Shown: positions 27,745-36,357 of the stretch, piece after piece | Layout of the letters: every line of letters starts with the position of its first letter | Numbering within the stretch: position 1 is the stretch's first letter | NCBI RefSeq assembly: GCF_030348945.1 | Contig: NZ_JAUCEN010000002.1 | Span: 1,550,001 to 1,614,000 of the forward strand | DNA: 64,000 nucleotides | DNA from: Peribacillus sp. ACCC06369 | Lineage (GTDB): Bacteria > Bacillota > Bacilli > Bacillales > DSM-1321 | Direction: 5' to 3' | Notes under the pieces: model-generated | What the model saw: only the letters and a program-made list of their open reading frames with translations | What the model was told of the DNA's origin: nothing | Database searches by the model: none | Made by a program: the position numbers and the translations under genes

Positions 27745-29043
27745 ATGAACAGCAATGAAATATACGTAAGTCTTGACATCGGTACATCCAGTGTAAAAGT
27801 TATCATTGGGGAAATGGTCAATGACACATTAAATATAATCGGCGTGGGAAATGTTAAATCAGAGGGGCTCAAAAAGGGTTCGATCGTCGGTATAGATGAA
27901 ACCGTCCAATCCATTCAAAAGGCTGTAGAGCAAGCAGAACGGATGATAGGGATGGAGATAAAAAAGGTAATCGTCGGTATAAGCGGAAATCACGTGACGC
28001 TTCAGCCTTGTCATGGGGTAGTAGCGGTATCCAGTGAAAATAAAGAGATTACTGAGCATGACGTTTTCCGTGTTAGGGAAGCAGCGGAGTTAATAACGAT
28101 ACCATCCGACAGGGAAATAATCGACGTGGTGCCGATTCATTACAAAGTTGATGAACTTGATGAAATAAGTGATCCAAGGGGCATGATAGGTGTTCGGTTG
28201 GAAATGAGAGGGATTTTAATCACAGGTCTTCGGACAATTTTACATAATACGCTGCGTTGTGTGGAAAGGGCAGGGTTAGAAATAACAGATATCGCTCTTC
28301 AGCCATTAGCCGCAGGTTCCCTTGTTTTATCCAAGGATGAAAAAGAACTTGGTGTTGCACTTGTCGATATTGGCGGAGGTTCCACGACTCTGGCAATTTT
28401 CGAACAAGGCTATTTACAATATACGTCTGTGATACCTATAGGCGGTGAAACACTTACGAAGGACCTTTCCATCGTTCTAAGGACAACGATGGAAGAAGCT
28501 GAGAAAATAAAAGTAAAGCATGGACATGCCTTTTATGATGATGCGTCTGAAGATGAAGTATTTCAAATACCTATCATCGGCAGCGACCAGCAGCAGACCT
28601 GCAACCAGCTAATGCTTTCGGATATCATTGAAGCGCGGGTGACCGAAATATTCGAGTTGATTCAAGATGATTTGAGGAGACTTGGCTTCCAGGATATACC
28701 GGGTGGTTTCGTGTTGACCGGAGGCGTCGTCAAGATGCCGGGAGTCCTGGAGCTTGCTCAATATGTGTTCCAAAATCGCGTCAGGACAGCTGAGCCGAAT
28801 TACATCGGAGTAAGGGAACCCCAATATACGACAGCTGTTGGTCTGATTAAACATGCATGCAAGAAAGAGAGAATGCAAAAAAACACCGCTAATAAAACCC
28901 CTGTAGCAGCTGGACAAGCACATGAAGATAACGACCAGCGCAGCCAGAAGGTTTCTCAGAAAAGCAAAGAGAACACGGCTAAAAAACAAGGTGAAAAAGG
29001 TGAATCTAAATTCAAAAAAATCCTGGGTTACTTTTTTGAATAA
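27745..29043 (+). CDS. ftsA: cell division protein FtsA
   Basis: FtsA is the actin-like ATPase that tethers FtsZ filaments to the membrane. The actin-fold phosphate loops are [16 protein letters not shown] (residues 8-23) and [15 protein letters not shown] (around residues 205-219). GGVVKMPG near residue 328 is the adenosine-binding motif. The C-terminal tail ends with a short amphipathic helix, [11 protein letters not shown], after a hydrophilic linker. The length is 432 residues. The ATG at 27745 is eight bases from GGAGGT. An earlier ATG at 27740 meets a stop at once. ftsZ follows after 44 bases. Confidence 0.97.
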   Translation: MNSNEIYVSLDIGTSSVKVIIGEMVNDTLNIIGVGNVKSEGLKKGSIVGIDETVQSIQKAVEQAERMIGMEIKKVIVGISGNHVTLQPCHGVVAVSSENKEITEHDVFRVREAAELITIPSDREIIDVVPIHYKVDELDEISDPRGMIGVRLEMRGILITGLRTILHNTLRCVERAGLEITDIALQPLAAGSLVLSKDEKELGVALVDIGGGSTTLAIFEQGYLQYTSVIPIGGETLTKDLSIVLRTTMEEAEKIKVKHGHAFYDDASEDEVFQIPIIGSDQQQTCNQLMLSDIIEARVTEIFELIQDDLRRLGFQDIPGGFVLTGGVVKMPGVLELAQYVFQNRVRTAEPNYIGVREPQYTTAVGLIKHACKKERMQKNTANKTPVAAGQAHEDNDQRSQKVSQKSKENTAKKQGEKGESKFKKILGYFFE

Positions 29044-29087
29044 CAATCATAAAGAATCGGGAATTTCGTCAAAATAGGAGGATTGTC

Positions 29088-30245
29088 ATGTTGGAGTTTG
29101 ATTCTAATTTAGAACAATTAGCAACGATAAAAGTAATAGGTGTTGGCGGCGGCGGAAACAATGCGGTAAACAGAATGATCGAGCATGGTGTACAGGGTGT
29201 TGAGTTTATTTCTGTCAATACTGATGCACAGGCTCTTAATCTATCAAAAGCAGAAATTAAAATGCAAATCGGTGGGAAGCTTACACGCGGTTTGGGTGCA
29301 GGTGCCAATCCGGAGGTAGGAAAAAAAGCTGCAGAAGAAAGCAAAGAGCAGATTGAAGAAGCGCTAAAAGGTGCCGATATGGTATTCGTAACGGCTGGAA
29401 TGGGCGGCGGTACGGGAACGGGGGCTGCTCCTGTCATCGCTGGCATTGCTAAAGATTTAGGGGCGCTTACAGTCGGTGTAGTTACTCGCCCATTTACGTT
29501 CGAAGGCCGAAAACGTGCAACACAGGCACAAGGCGGCATTTCATCCATGAAGGAATCGGTTGACACACTGATCGTCATTCCGAATGACCGTCTCCTTGAA
29601 ATCGTCGATAAAAGCACACCAATGCTTGAAGCATTCCGTGAAGCCGATAATGTACTTCGTCAAGGTGTACAAGGGATTTCAGATTTAATCGCTGTTCCAG
29701 GTCTTATAAACTTGGACTTTGCCGATGTTAAGACCATCATGTCCAACAAAGGTTCCGCACTAATGGGAATCGGGATTTCCTCAGGGGAAAACCGTGCAGC
29801 AGAAGCGGCGAAAAAAGCCATCTCCAGTCCGCTGCTTGAAACATCGATTGATGGTGCCCAAGGCGTGCTGATGAATATTACCGGTGGTACGAACCTAAGT
29901 CTTTTTGAAGTCCAGGAAGCGGCCGATATCGTGGCTACTGCATCCGATCAAGACGTAAACATGATTTTTGGTTCGGTTATCAATGAAAACCTTAAAGATG
30001 AAATCGTCGTTACAGTAATTGCAACAGGCTTTAACGAGGTTGAAGCTTCAATAAGGCCTACAGGACGTCCGACACTCGGACAACAGCAGCAATCAAGACC
30101 TCAGACACAACAAACGCCACAGTCAAACGTGAAGCGTGAAGTGAAGAGAGAAGAAGTCAATGAACAGCCTGCACGTAATGCCAATCAAGGTGAAGAGGCC
30201 TTGGATATTCCAACCTTCCTCCGTAACCGTAATAGACGCCGTTAA
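29088..30245 (+). CDS. ftsZ: cell division protein FtsZ
   Basis: FtsZ is the tubulin-like GTPase that forms the Z-ring. The GTP-binding tubulin signature [11 protein letters not shown] (around residues 104-114), the early [13 protein letters not shown] loop and the T7 loop [11 protein letters not shown] (around residue 207) are all intact. A variable Gln-rich linker (about residues 317-365, with [14 protein letters not shown]) leads to the conserved C-terminal peptide [13 protein letters not shown], which binds FtsA, SepF and other partners. The length is 385 residues. AGGAGG precedes the ATG, and a terminator follows. Confidence 0.99.
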   Translation: MLEFDSNLEQLATIKVIGVGGGGNNAVNRMIEHGVQGVEFISVNTDAQALNLSKAEIKMQIGGKLTRGLGAGANPEVGKKAAEESKEQIEEALKGADMVFVTAGMGGGTGTGAAPVIAGIAKDLGALTVGVVTRPFTFEGRKRATQAQGGISSMKESVDTLIVIPNDRLLEIVDKSTPMLEAFREADNVLRQGVQGISDLIAVPGLINLDFADVKTIMSNKGSALMGIGISSGENRAAEAAKKAISSPLLETSIDGAQGVLMNITGGTNLSLFEVQEAADIVATASDQDVNMIFGSVINENLKDEIVVTVIATGFNEVEASIRPTGRPTLGQQQQSRPQTQQTPQSNVKREVKREEVNEQPARNANQGEEALDIPTFLRNRNRRR

Positions 30246-30260
30246 TATCGACGTCATATG

Positions 30261-30286
30261 CCGTTCCCATTTGGGGACGGTTTTTT
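30261..30286 (+). terminator. Rho-independent terminator after ftsZ
   Basis: The eight-base stem CCGTTCCC/GGGGACGG (one G-T pair) has a four-base loop ATTT and six T residues. Confidence 0.87.
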
Positions 30287-30659
30287 GTCGTCTGAAAAAT
30301 GAATTCATAAAAATGCTATTGTGTCCATTGACCTTAATGATGATGGGGTTTTCTCGGGCATTGTCACTCTGATCGAATGGCTAATCGAAATCTGGAAAAT
30401 TGCACCCTTGATCGGTGTCTGAATGCTCCGGTTCGGTGGAAGGCCCGATTCCGCATCTTGATGGAGTTCCTGGTCATGCACCTTCGTTTACGGTTACCGG
30501 GTCGGGCCATTTATATTTGGTAAATGTAACAAGATAAGAGAGTCAATAAATTATTAAACTTTTATAACATAAATCGACAGTAGTAAAAGGGAGCAGGATA
30601 GTCTCTAAGACAGTATTGAAAATATCAATAGCTGTTTTTCTACAAAAAGGGTAAAAATG
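30287..30659. other. non-coding gap between ftsZ and spoIIGA
   Basis: This stretch has no credible gene. The part 30380-30510 is richer in G+C than its surroundings and contains a separated inverted pair, GGCCCGA at 30442-30448 and TCGGGCC at 30502-30508. Near the right end, ATCGACA at 30573-30579 matches six of seven bases of the reverse complement of the Spo0A box. In B. subtilis the protease gene bpr occupies this gap. Confidence 0.5.
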
Positions 30660-30685
30660 ACTGAAAAAATCTTAAGTTTTTCAGT
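30660..30685. repeat. inverted repeat upstream of the spoIIG promoter
   Basis: Perfect nine-base arms ACTGAAAAA (30660-30668) and TTTTTCAGT (30677-30685) flank an eight-base centre containing CTTAAG. The right arm ends seven bases before the spoIIG -35. There is no T-run, so it is not a terminator, and it may be a protein-binding site. Confidence 0.6.
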
Positions 30686-30692
30686 ACAAAAA

Positions 30693-30726
30693 GTGACACA
30701 CTTTCTAAGGGCAGGTACGCTATACT
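30693..30726 (+). promoter_or_regulatory. spoIIG promoter with 22-bp spacer (Spo0A-activated, sigma-A)
   Basis: The -35 GTGACA (30693-30698) and -10 TATACT (30721-30726) are 22 bases apart. An abnormal 22-base spacer is the known hallmark of the B. subtilis spoIIG promoter, which sigma-A uses only with phosphorylated Spo0A. A Spo0A-box-like ATCGACA lies at 30573-30579. The transcript would begin about 35 bases before spoIIGA. Confidence 0.72.
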
Positions 30727-30769
30727 TTTTGCTAGTGGAAGGTTAGTTCATAAAAGGAGGGGAGGGTGT

Positions 30770-31696
30770 TTGACCTTATATTTAGATGTGATCTGGTTAT
30801 TGAATTGGTTATTTGACTGCCTCCTTTTATATTGGACCGCCATCATTCTCAAACGTAGGGTAGCTCTTTGGCGGGTATGCATCGGCGGGCTGATCGGTTC
30901 CTTCATTATCGTATTGGCGTTCACTCCTTTTTATGCAATTGCCGACCGAGCGTACATGAAGATTTTTGTATCCCTGGTCATGGTGCTGGCAACCTTTGGG
31001 TTCAATAGGTTAAAACTTTTTATGAAATCGGTGGCCACTTTATATTTTGTGACGTTTTTATCGGGAGGTATCCTGCTGGGACTTCACTACCTATTTGAAT
31101 TTCAAATCGTTTCCAAGGACCCTGGTCAATATGCAGGAATCAATCGTTTTGGTGACCCTGTCAGCTGGATATTTGTAATGATTGGGTTCCCGCTCGCTTG
31201 GCAATTTTCCAAGCGAACACTTGAAGGGATGGAGATGACAAAGCTTACACATGAACAAATGGTTTCGGTCTCGGTTAAAATTTCTGAATTTGAAGGTACG
31301 TTTCTTGGTTTGGTGGATAGCGGCAATCAATTATATGATCCGATTACACGTTCCCCAGTGATGATCATCTCTCTTTCAGGCGGAGAAGCAGGAATTCCAA
31401 ACGACATGCTAGAGCTCTTTAAAAACCCTGATAACCTGATTAAGCAGGAAGTACAGCCCGAATATTCATGGACCGGAAGAATGCGTGTCATCCCTTATAA
31501 AGTCGTGGGTCATGAACATCAGCTGTTAACCGCAATCAAGCCGGATTACATTAAAATCGTTCAAGGGGAAAAAGAATATCATGTCAAGCAGGGTCTCGTT
31601 TCGTTTACCTTTCAGCAACTCTCTCCCGACAATAGCTATCAATCTATCGTTCACCCGAAAATGTTAACCGGAATACCGGTGCAAAATGCCTCCTGA
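30770..31696 (+). CDS. spoIIGA: sporulation sigma-E factor-processing peptidase SpoIIGA
   Basis: SpoIIGA is the membrane aspartic protease that removes the pro-sequence of sigma-E in the mother cell after a signal from SpoIIR. The N-terminal half has about five membrane spans (residues 1-155) and the C-terminal half is a cytoplasmic retropepsin-like domain. The catalytic Asp lies in LVDSGNQLYDP at residue 183, the same position as in B. subtilis. The length is 308 residues. The TTG start at 30770 follows AAAGGAGG at nine bases. Its substrate gene sigE lies 58 bases downstream. Confidence 0.96.
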   Translation: MTLYLDVIWLLNWLFDCLLLYWTAIILKRRVALWRVCIGGLIGSFIIVLAFTPFYAIADRAYMKIFVSLVMVLATFGFNRLKLFMKSVATLYFVTFLSGGILLGLHYLFEFQIVSKDPGQYAGINRFGDPVSWIFVMIGFPLAWQFSKRTLEGMEMTKLTHEQMVSVSVKISEFEGTFLGLVDSGNQLYDPITRSPVMIISLSGGEAGIPNDMLELFKNPDNLIKQEVQPEYSWTGRMRVIPYKVVGHEHQLLTAIKPDYIKIVQGEKEYHVKQGLVSFTFQQLSPDNSYQSIVHPKMLTGIPVQNAS

Positions 31697-31754
31697 TTCA
31701 TTGATTCATTCTTAAATTTGAACCATAATCCGTTTATTAGAAGGGAGAATTATT

Positions 31755-32474
31755 TTGAAGAAATTCATTCTTCGGCTCACTTATTTTTGGTACAAACTAT
31801 TGTTCAAGCTCGGATTGAAAACGGACGAAATATTTTATATAGGAGGGAGTGAGGCACTGCCGCCGCCCCTTTCAAAGGAAGAAGAGGCAATACTGATCAA
31901 TAAATTACCCAAGGGCGATGAAGCTGCACGATCGATCTTAATTGAACGGAATTTAAGGCTGGTGGTTTATATTGCCAGGAAATTTGAAAATACGGGCATC
32001 AATATTGAAGATTTAATCAGCATTGGTACCATAGGTTTGATCAAAGCTGTGAATACATTCAATCCTGAGAAGAAAATTAAACTGGCTACATATGCTTCGA
32101 GATGCATCGAGAATGAAATATTAATGTATTTACGCAGAAATAACAAAATCCGTTCTGAAGTTTCTTTTGATGAACCTCTGAATATCGATTGGGATGGAAA
32201 TGAACTACTGTTATCCGATGTCCTTGGAACTGACGATGACATCATCACGAAGGACCTCGAGGCAAACGTTGACCGCAAGCTGCTGACAAAAGCACTTACG
32301 CAGTTATCCGAACGTGAAAAACAGATAATGGAACTCCGTTTTGGACTTGCAGGTGGGGAAGAAAAAACACAAAAGGATGTTGCCGATATGCTGGGGATTT
32401 CCCAATCCTACATTTCACGTTTGGAAAAAAGGATTATTAAGAGGCTTCGAAAAGAATTTAATAAAATGGTGTAA
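31755..32474 (+). CDS. sigE: RNA polymerase sigma-E factor precursor
   Basis: This is the mother-cell sigma factor of early sporulation. The 239-residue protein begins with an amphipathic pro-sequence ([20 protein letters not shown]) that holds it at the membrane. Cleavage by SpoIIGA is expected near residues 27-28 in [16 protein letters not shown]. Region 2 is [37 protein letters not shown], and region 4 has the helix-turn-helix [23 protein letters not shown]. The start is TTG at 31755 after AAGGGAGAA. It is co-transcribed with spoIIGA. Confidence 0.98.
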   Translation: MKKFILRLTYFWYKLLFKLGLKTDEIFYIGGSEALPPPLSKEEEAILINKLPKGDEAARSILIERNLRLVVYIARKFENTGINIEDLISIGTIGLIKAVNTFNPEKKIKLATYASRCIENEILMYLRRNNKIRSEVSFDEPLNIDWDGNELLLSDVLGTDDDIITKDLEANVDRKLLTKALTQLSEREKQIMELRFGLAGGEEKTQKDVADMLGISQSYISRLEKRIIKRLRKEFNKMV

Positions 32475-32559
32475 AAAAATAAAGAGCTTAAATGCCAATT
32501 AAATCAATACTTTGTTAGCTATTTTGAAAAATAATGATGATTTTCCGTTCTAGCCATGT

Positions 32560-32588
32560 GCATATTTTTTCCTCCCGCGGAAATACTG
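32560..32588 (+). promoter_or_regulatory. forespore (sigma-F/sigma-G) promoter of sigG
   Basis: GCATA (32560-32564) matches the sigma-F -35, and GGAAATACTG (32579-32588) fits the -10 pattern GGnnAnAnTR at every fixed position, with 14 bases between. Sigma-F drives sigG in B. subtilis and sigma-G amplifies it. The -10 ends 36 bases before the sigG start. Confidence 0.65.
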
Positions 32589-32624
32589 TTTTTTGTACAG
32601 CGCTCCTGTGAGGAGGGAATAATT

Positions 32625-33404
32625 TTGTCTCGTAATAAGGTTGAAATCTGCGGTGTGGATACATCAAAATTACCGGTTTTAAAGAATGAAGAAATGAGAA
32701 AACTCTTTAAAGAACTGCAAGATGGCGATATTTCAGCAAGAGAGAAACTGGTAAACGGGAATCTTCGACTCGTTCTAAGCGTCATTCAGCGCTTCAACAA
32801 TCGGGGAGAGTATGTAGATGATCTATTTCAGGTAGGCTGTATAGGGTTAATGAAGTCGATAGATAACTTTGACCTAGGTCAAAATGTTAAGTTTTCAACG
32901 TATGCTGTACCGATGATTATTGGAGAAATCAGAAGATATCTTCGTGACAATAATCCGATTCGGGTATCCCGTTCTTTAAGAGACATCGCTTACAAAGCTT
33001 TGCAGGTAAAAGAAAAGCTCATAAGTCAGACCCTTCGTGAGCCGACAGCTGAAGAAATCGCCAAGGTGTTGGAAGTACCTCATGAAGAAATTGTTTTTGC
33101 ACTAGATGCAATACAAGATCCAGTTTCACTTTTTGAACCGATTTATAATGATGGCGGGGATCCGATTTATGTACTCGACCAACTGAGTGACGAAAAAAAT
33201 AAAGATAGTACCTGGATTGATGAAATAGCTATAAATGAAGGCATGAGACGGTTGAATGACCGGGAAAAAATGATCCTTCGCAAACGGTTTTTCCAAGGGA
33301 AGACGCAAATGGAGGTAGCCGAGGAAATTGGCATTTCACAAGCGCAAGTATCCCGATTGGAAAAAGCGGCAATCAAGCAAATGAATAAAAATATCCAACA
33401 GTAG
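32625..33404 (+). CDS. sigG: RNA polymerase sigma-G factor
   Basis: This is the late forespore sigma factor. The 259-residue protein has the SigF/SigG N-terminus MSRNKVEICGVDTSKLPVL and region 2 NLRLVLSVIQRFNNRGEYVDDLFQVGCIGLMKSIDNF. Region 3 is PIRVSRSLRDIAYKAL, and the region 4 helix-turn-helix is KTQMEVAEEIGISQAQVSRLE. I place the start at TTG 32625, seven bases after AGGAGGG. The longer ATG frame from 32556 would place the forespore promoter inside the gene. It lies just after sigE, but its own promoter makes it forespore specific. Confidence 0.97.
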   Translation: MSRNKVEICGVDTSKLPVLKNEEMRKLFKELQDGDISAREKLVNGNLRLVLSVIQRFNNRGEYVDDLFQVGCIGLMKSIDNFDLGQNVKFSTYAVPMIIGEIRRYLRDNNPIRVSRSLRDIAYKALQVKEKLISQTLREPTAEEIAKVLEVPHEEIVFALDAIQDPVSLFEPIYNDGGDPIYVLDQLSDEKNKDSTWIDEIAINEGMRRLNDREKMILRKRFFQGKTQMEVAEEIGISQAQVSRLEKAAIKQMNKNIQQ

Positions 33405-33427
33405 AAGCTGAGCATGAGAAAAAGTTA

Positions 33428-33471
33428 GCTGAAGCGGGTAGGGCAAAAATGTCGATTACCCGCTTATCAGC
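33428..33471 (+). terminator. possible terminator hairpin after sigG
   Basis: GCTGAAGCGGGTA (33428-33440) pairs with TACCCGCTTATCAGC (33457-33471) with a two-base bulge. There is no immediate T-run (a T-rich tract begins about 20 bases later), so termination is plausible but not certain. Confidence 0.45.
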
Positions 33472-33635
33472 AACTTATCCATAGCGGCTTTTTTATTTTG
33501 TGAAAATCCCTTCCAGAAGGGAATCGGAAACTGTATGTACGTTTATTTATCGTATTCTTCATCCTTGAGTGAATCATGTCATATACATAGGAATAGGACC
33601 TTCATCTATGATGAAATTTTGAGGAGTTGAGTGAT

Positions 33636-33905
33636 ATGACCAGGATTTCCGAATTTCAAATTAAGGATATCGTCAATATAGCCGATGGAAAGAAATTAGG
33701 TAATATGTCAGATCTTGAAATCAATACGGCCACAGGGAAAATAGAGGCCATCATCGTTTCAAATGGAACAAGGCTAATGGGTTTCTTCGGGAGGGAACAG
33801 GATATTGTGATTCCCTGGCGCAAAATAAAAAAAATCGGTGCAGATGTCATTCTTGTTGAACATCAGACGGTATTTCAAGCAGAGCTGAAAGATGAACGGT
33901 TTTAA
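33636..33905 (+). CDS. ylmC: YlmC/YmxH family PRC-barrel protein
   Basis: This 89-residue protein has a single PRC-barrel-like domain (FQIKDIVNIADGKKLGNMSDLEIN, ...FFGREQDIVIPWRKIKKIGADVILV). The YlmC/YmxH family is found in spore formers and often annotated as a sporulation protein, but its biochemical role is unknown. I chose the ATG at 33636, ten bases after GAGGAG; a TTG at 33627 is the alternative. In B. subtilis ylmA lies between sigG and ylmC. Here only about 230 non-coding bases do. Confidence 0.9.
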   Translation: MTRISEFQIKDIVNIADGKKLGNMSDLEINTATGKIEAIIVSNGTRLMGFFGREQDIVIPWRKIKKIGADVILVEHQTVFQAELKDERF

Positions 33906-33960
33906 AGGTACATGGCGTAAATATATGATACACTAGACTAAAACTAAAGAGGTTTATAGC

Positions 33961-34788
33961 ATGAAAGAGCCATTTGTTTTAGTAAAAGACCAATATATGC
34001 TCATTGACAGCTGGAGACAACAAAATCTCCAGCTCGTAGCGGGCTTCACCACAAAAAATGGGGGAGTCAGTTCAGGGGATTTTCAAACATTGAATACCGG
34101 TTTTCATGTCGGGGATAAGCTTGAAGATGTCCAGGGAAACCGCAGGATTTTAGCCGATAAGCTGTTGTTTCCGCTTAATGAATGGATAGGCGCCGAGCAG
34201 ACACATGAAACGAATATCCATCAAGTTACCAGCCGCGATGGCGGAAGAGGTGCAATGGATTATGATTCTGCCTTTAAAGCAACTGACGGATTTTATACAA
34301 AGGATCAAAATGTTTTGCTGACCCTTTGCTATGCGGACTGCGTGCCCTTATACTTTCTTGCTCCGGCACATGGTATGATAGGGGTGGCACATGCTGGCTG
34401 GAAGGGTACCGTTAATGGAATTGCCCGAAAAATGGTTGAGGCATGGCTAGATAAGGGTATAAAGGCAACGGAGATATTTGCTGTTATTGGACCTTCGATT
34501 TGTTCGAAGTGCTATGTAGTGGATGATCATGTTATGGATTTAGTGCAGAATTTGCTGGTAGATAATGACGAAAAGCCATATAATTTAATCAGTGAAGGTC
34601 AATATCAGTTAGATCTTAAGCAACTTAATGCATTGATTCTTCAAAAATCAGGAATTCCAAAAAGTCAGATCGACGTTACATCATACTGTACAAGCTGTGA
34701 TCATGAATTGTTTTTTTCGCATCGCCGTGATAACGGGAAGACAGGTAGATTGATGAGTTTTATCGGTTGGAAGGAGGATTTAGGGTAA
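33961..34788 (+). CDS. ylmD: laccase-domain (PgeF/YfiH-family) purine nucleoside phosphorylase or peptidoglycan editing factor YlmD
   Basis: This 275-residue member of the YfiH/DUF152 family has the zinc-site residues in place: CYADCVPLYF (around residue 121), HAGWKGTV (around residue 142) and a C-terminal SYCTSCDHELFFSHRRD. Family members have been described as purine nucleoside phosphorylase/adenosine deaminases, as multicopper-like polyphenol oxidases and, in E. coli, as a factor preventing misincorporation of serine into peptidoglycan. The true role here is open. Its neighbours ylmE and sepF place it in the division-linked ylm group. It directly abuts ylmE. Confidence 0.92.
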   Translation: MKEPFVLVKDQYMLIDSWRQQNLQLVAGFTTKNGGVSSGDFQTLNTGFHVGDKLEDVQGNRRILADKLLFPLNEWIGAEQTHETNIHQVTSRDGGRGAMDYDSAFKATDGFYTKDQNVLLTLCYADCVPLYFLAPAHGMIGVAHAGWKGTVNGIARKMVEAWLDKGIKATEIFAVIGPSICSKCYVVDDHVMDLVQNLLVDNDEKPYNLISEGQYQLDLKQLNALILQKSGIPKSQIDVTSYCTSCDHELFFSHRRDNGKTGRLMSFIGWKEDLG

Positions 34789-35460
34789 GTGAAAGTAGTG
34801 GACAATTTAAAAAACATCGAAGAAAAAATAAATATAGCATGTGAAAATAGTGGAAGGGACCGTAAAGATATAAGGTTAATCGCAGTGACGAAATATGTTT
34901 CGGTCGAGAGGGCAAATGAAGCATTGGAAGCGGGAATAATTGATTTGGGTGAAAACCGTGACGAAGGGCTTTTGAATAAATATGAAGTGCTGAAGGACAA
35001 GCCCCACTGGCATTATATTGGTTCCATGCAAACACGAAAAGTAAAGAATGTCATCGATAAAATTTCTTATATCCATTCGTTGGATCGCATTTCTTTGGCG
35101 GAAGAAATTCAAAAACGCGCAAATGAGCCGATAAACTGTTTAGTGCAGGTGAACGTTTCAGGTGAGGAATCGAAACATGGCCTGAATTCTGAGGCGACAA
35201 TGGATTTCATAAAAGGGTTAGCTGTTTTTGATAAGGTGAATGTTGCAGGATTGATGACGATGGCTCCTTTGACGGATGATGAACAGGTTTTGCGGAAATG
35301 CTTCCGGAAACTGAAGGGCATCCAGGTGGAAATACAAAATGCCGGGTTGAAGCATGCCCCCTGCACTGAATTGTCCATGGGGATGTCCAATGATTTCATG
35401 ATTGCCATTGAAGAAGGCGCAACAATGATTAGGATTGGTACTGCACTTGTAGGCGAATAA
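34789..35460 (+). CDS. ylmE: PLP homeostasis protein YlmE (YggS family)
   Basis: This 223-residue alanine-racemase-fold protein binds pyridoxal 5'-phosphate, with the Lys in AVTKYVS (around residue 36). The phosphate-binding segments MGMSNDFMIAIEEGATMIRIGTALVG lie at the C-terminus. The YggS/PLPBP family buffers PLP and affects amino-acid metabolism and has no clear enzymatic activity. The start is the GTG at 34789, directly after the ylmD stop, with AAGGAGG eleven bases upstream. sepF follows after 21 bases, so ylmD-ylmE-sepF-ylmG form an operon. Confidence 0.93.
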   Translation: MKVVDNLKNIEEKINIACENSGRDRKDIRLIAVTKYVSVERANEALEAGIIDLGENRDEGLLNKYEVLKDKPHWHYIGSMQTRKVKNVIDKISYIHSLDRISLAEEIQKRANEPINCLVQVNVSGEESKHGLNSEATMDFIKGLAVFDKVNVAGLMTMAPLTDDEQVLRKCFRKLKGIQVEIQNAGLKHAPCTELSMGMSNDFMIAIEEGATMIRIGTALVGE

Positions 35461-35481
35461 TTTTAAGGAGGTACGCTATAG

Positions 35482-35946
35482 ATGTCGTTCGTATCAAAAT
35501 TTAAATCTTATTTCGCTCTGGATGATGAGTATGAGTACAAGGATGAAGTGATGGAAGAAGAGGAGGCTGAACCAAAAGTCGTGAAGTCAGGTAAACAGCA
35601 GCAGCCCGCTTCTGCAGGGAATAATACCAATCAGAATATCGTAAGTTTGCAAAGCGTACAGAAATCTTCTAAAGTAGTATTATTGGAGCCTCGTGCTTAT
35701 GCAGAAGCCCAGGAAGTAGCTGATCATTTAAAAAACAGACGTGCTGTTGTTGTGAACCTTCAACGAATCCAGCATGATCAAGGAAAACGAATCATCGATT
35801 TTCTAAGTGGGACTGTCTATGCAATCAGCGGGGATATCCAAAAAATCGGAACAGATATATTCTTATGTACCCCGGACAACGTCGATGTTTCCGGTAATAT
35901 TACCGGCTTTGCGGCCGAAGAGGAGTACGAAGAAGCGAGGTGGTAA
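35482..35946 (+). CDS. sepF: cell division protein SepF
   Basis: SepF binds FtsZ and the membrane, forms rings, and supports septum assembly alongside FtsA. The 154-residue protein has an N-terminal amphipathic membrane helix ([16 protein letters not shown]), an acidic and Gln-rich linker (about residues 15-55) and the SepF core (about residues 60-145). The core contains [43 protein letters not shown] and [19 protein letters not shown] precedes the ATG. The next gene begins six bases after the stop. Confidence 0.96.
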   Translation: MSFVSKFKSYFALDDEYEYKDEVMEEEEAEPKVVKSGKQQQPASAGNNTNQNIVSLQSVQKSSKVVLLEPRAYAEAQEVADHLKNRRAVVVNLQRIQHDQGKRIIDFLSGTVYAISGDIQKIGTDIFLCTPDNVDVSGNITGFAAEEEYEEARW

Positions 35947-35952
35947 TGGTTA

Positions 35953-36219
35953 ATGGGTTTAGTGCTTCAGGGTTTATATTATTTAATAGAAATTTATTCA
36001 ATGGCATTAATCGGTTACATATTGATGTCATGGTTCCCAAATGCAAGGGAGACATCGATTGGTAAATTCCTTGAAAAGATTTGCGAACCGTATTTAGAAC
36101 CGTTCAGAAAGTTCATACCGTCACTTGGGATGATCGATCTTTCACCTCTTGTGGCCTTGCTGGTGCTTAATTTTGCCAGCGGTTACGGAATCAATTACTT
36201 ACAGACTTTAATAGGATGA
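35953..36219 (+). CDS. ylmG: YggT-family membrane protein YlmG
   Basis: This 88-residue YggT/Ycf19-family protein has two membrane spans (about residues 3-25 and 64-85) and the family motifs [11 protein letters not shown] and [29 protein letters not shown]. Relatives are linked to chloroplast nucleoid and cytochrome b6 assembly, and to division in bacteria. No biochemical activity is established. GAGGTGG at the end of sepF serves as ribosome-binding site. A strong hairpin without a T-run lies downstream. Confidence 0.92.
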   Translation: MGLVLQGLYYLIEIYSMALIGYILMSWFPNARETSIGKFLEKICEPYLEPFRKFIPSLGMIDLSPLVALLVLNFASGYGINYLQTLIG

Positions 36220-36245
36220 TCAACAATTAACCTGACATGCATCAT

Positions 36246-36280
36246 TACTACACAGTCGGAAGAATTTCCGCTGTGTAGTA
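36246..36280 (+). other. 15-bp hairpin without U-tract between ylmG and ylmH
   Basis: The left arm 36246-36261 (TACTACACAG, a bulged T, CGGAA) pairs with the right arm 36266-36280 (TTCCG, CTGTGTAGTA), giving 15 pairs, one bulge and a four-base loop GAAT. No T-run follows. It may be an mRNA-stability or processing element, an attenuator remnant or a DNA-binding palindrome. Confidence 0.6.
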
Positions 36281-36357
36281 GCAAGCAACGAAGAACCAGT
36301 TAATCAATTCCTTATGATCGACCATTAACTTGATAGCTAAGGAGCATTTATTCAATC

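Noticed and set aside
30364..30510. A 48-residue Arg-rich open frame on the minus strand in the ftsZ-spoIIGA gap.
   Set aside because: There is no ribosome-binding site, composition is odd and no family resemblance is recalled. It is probably a chance frame in a locally G+C-richer spacer.
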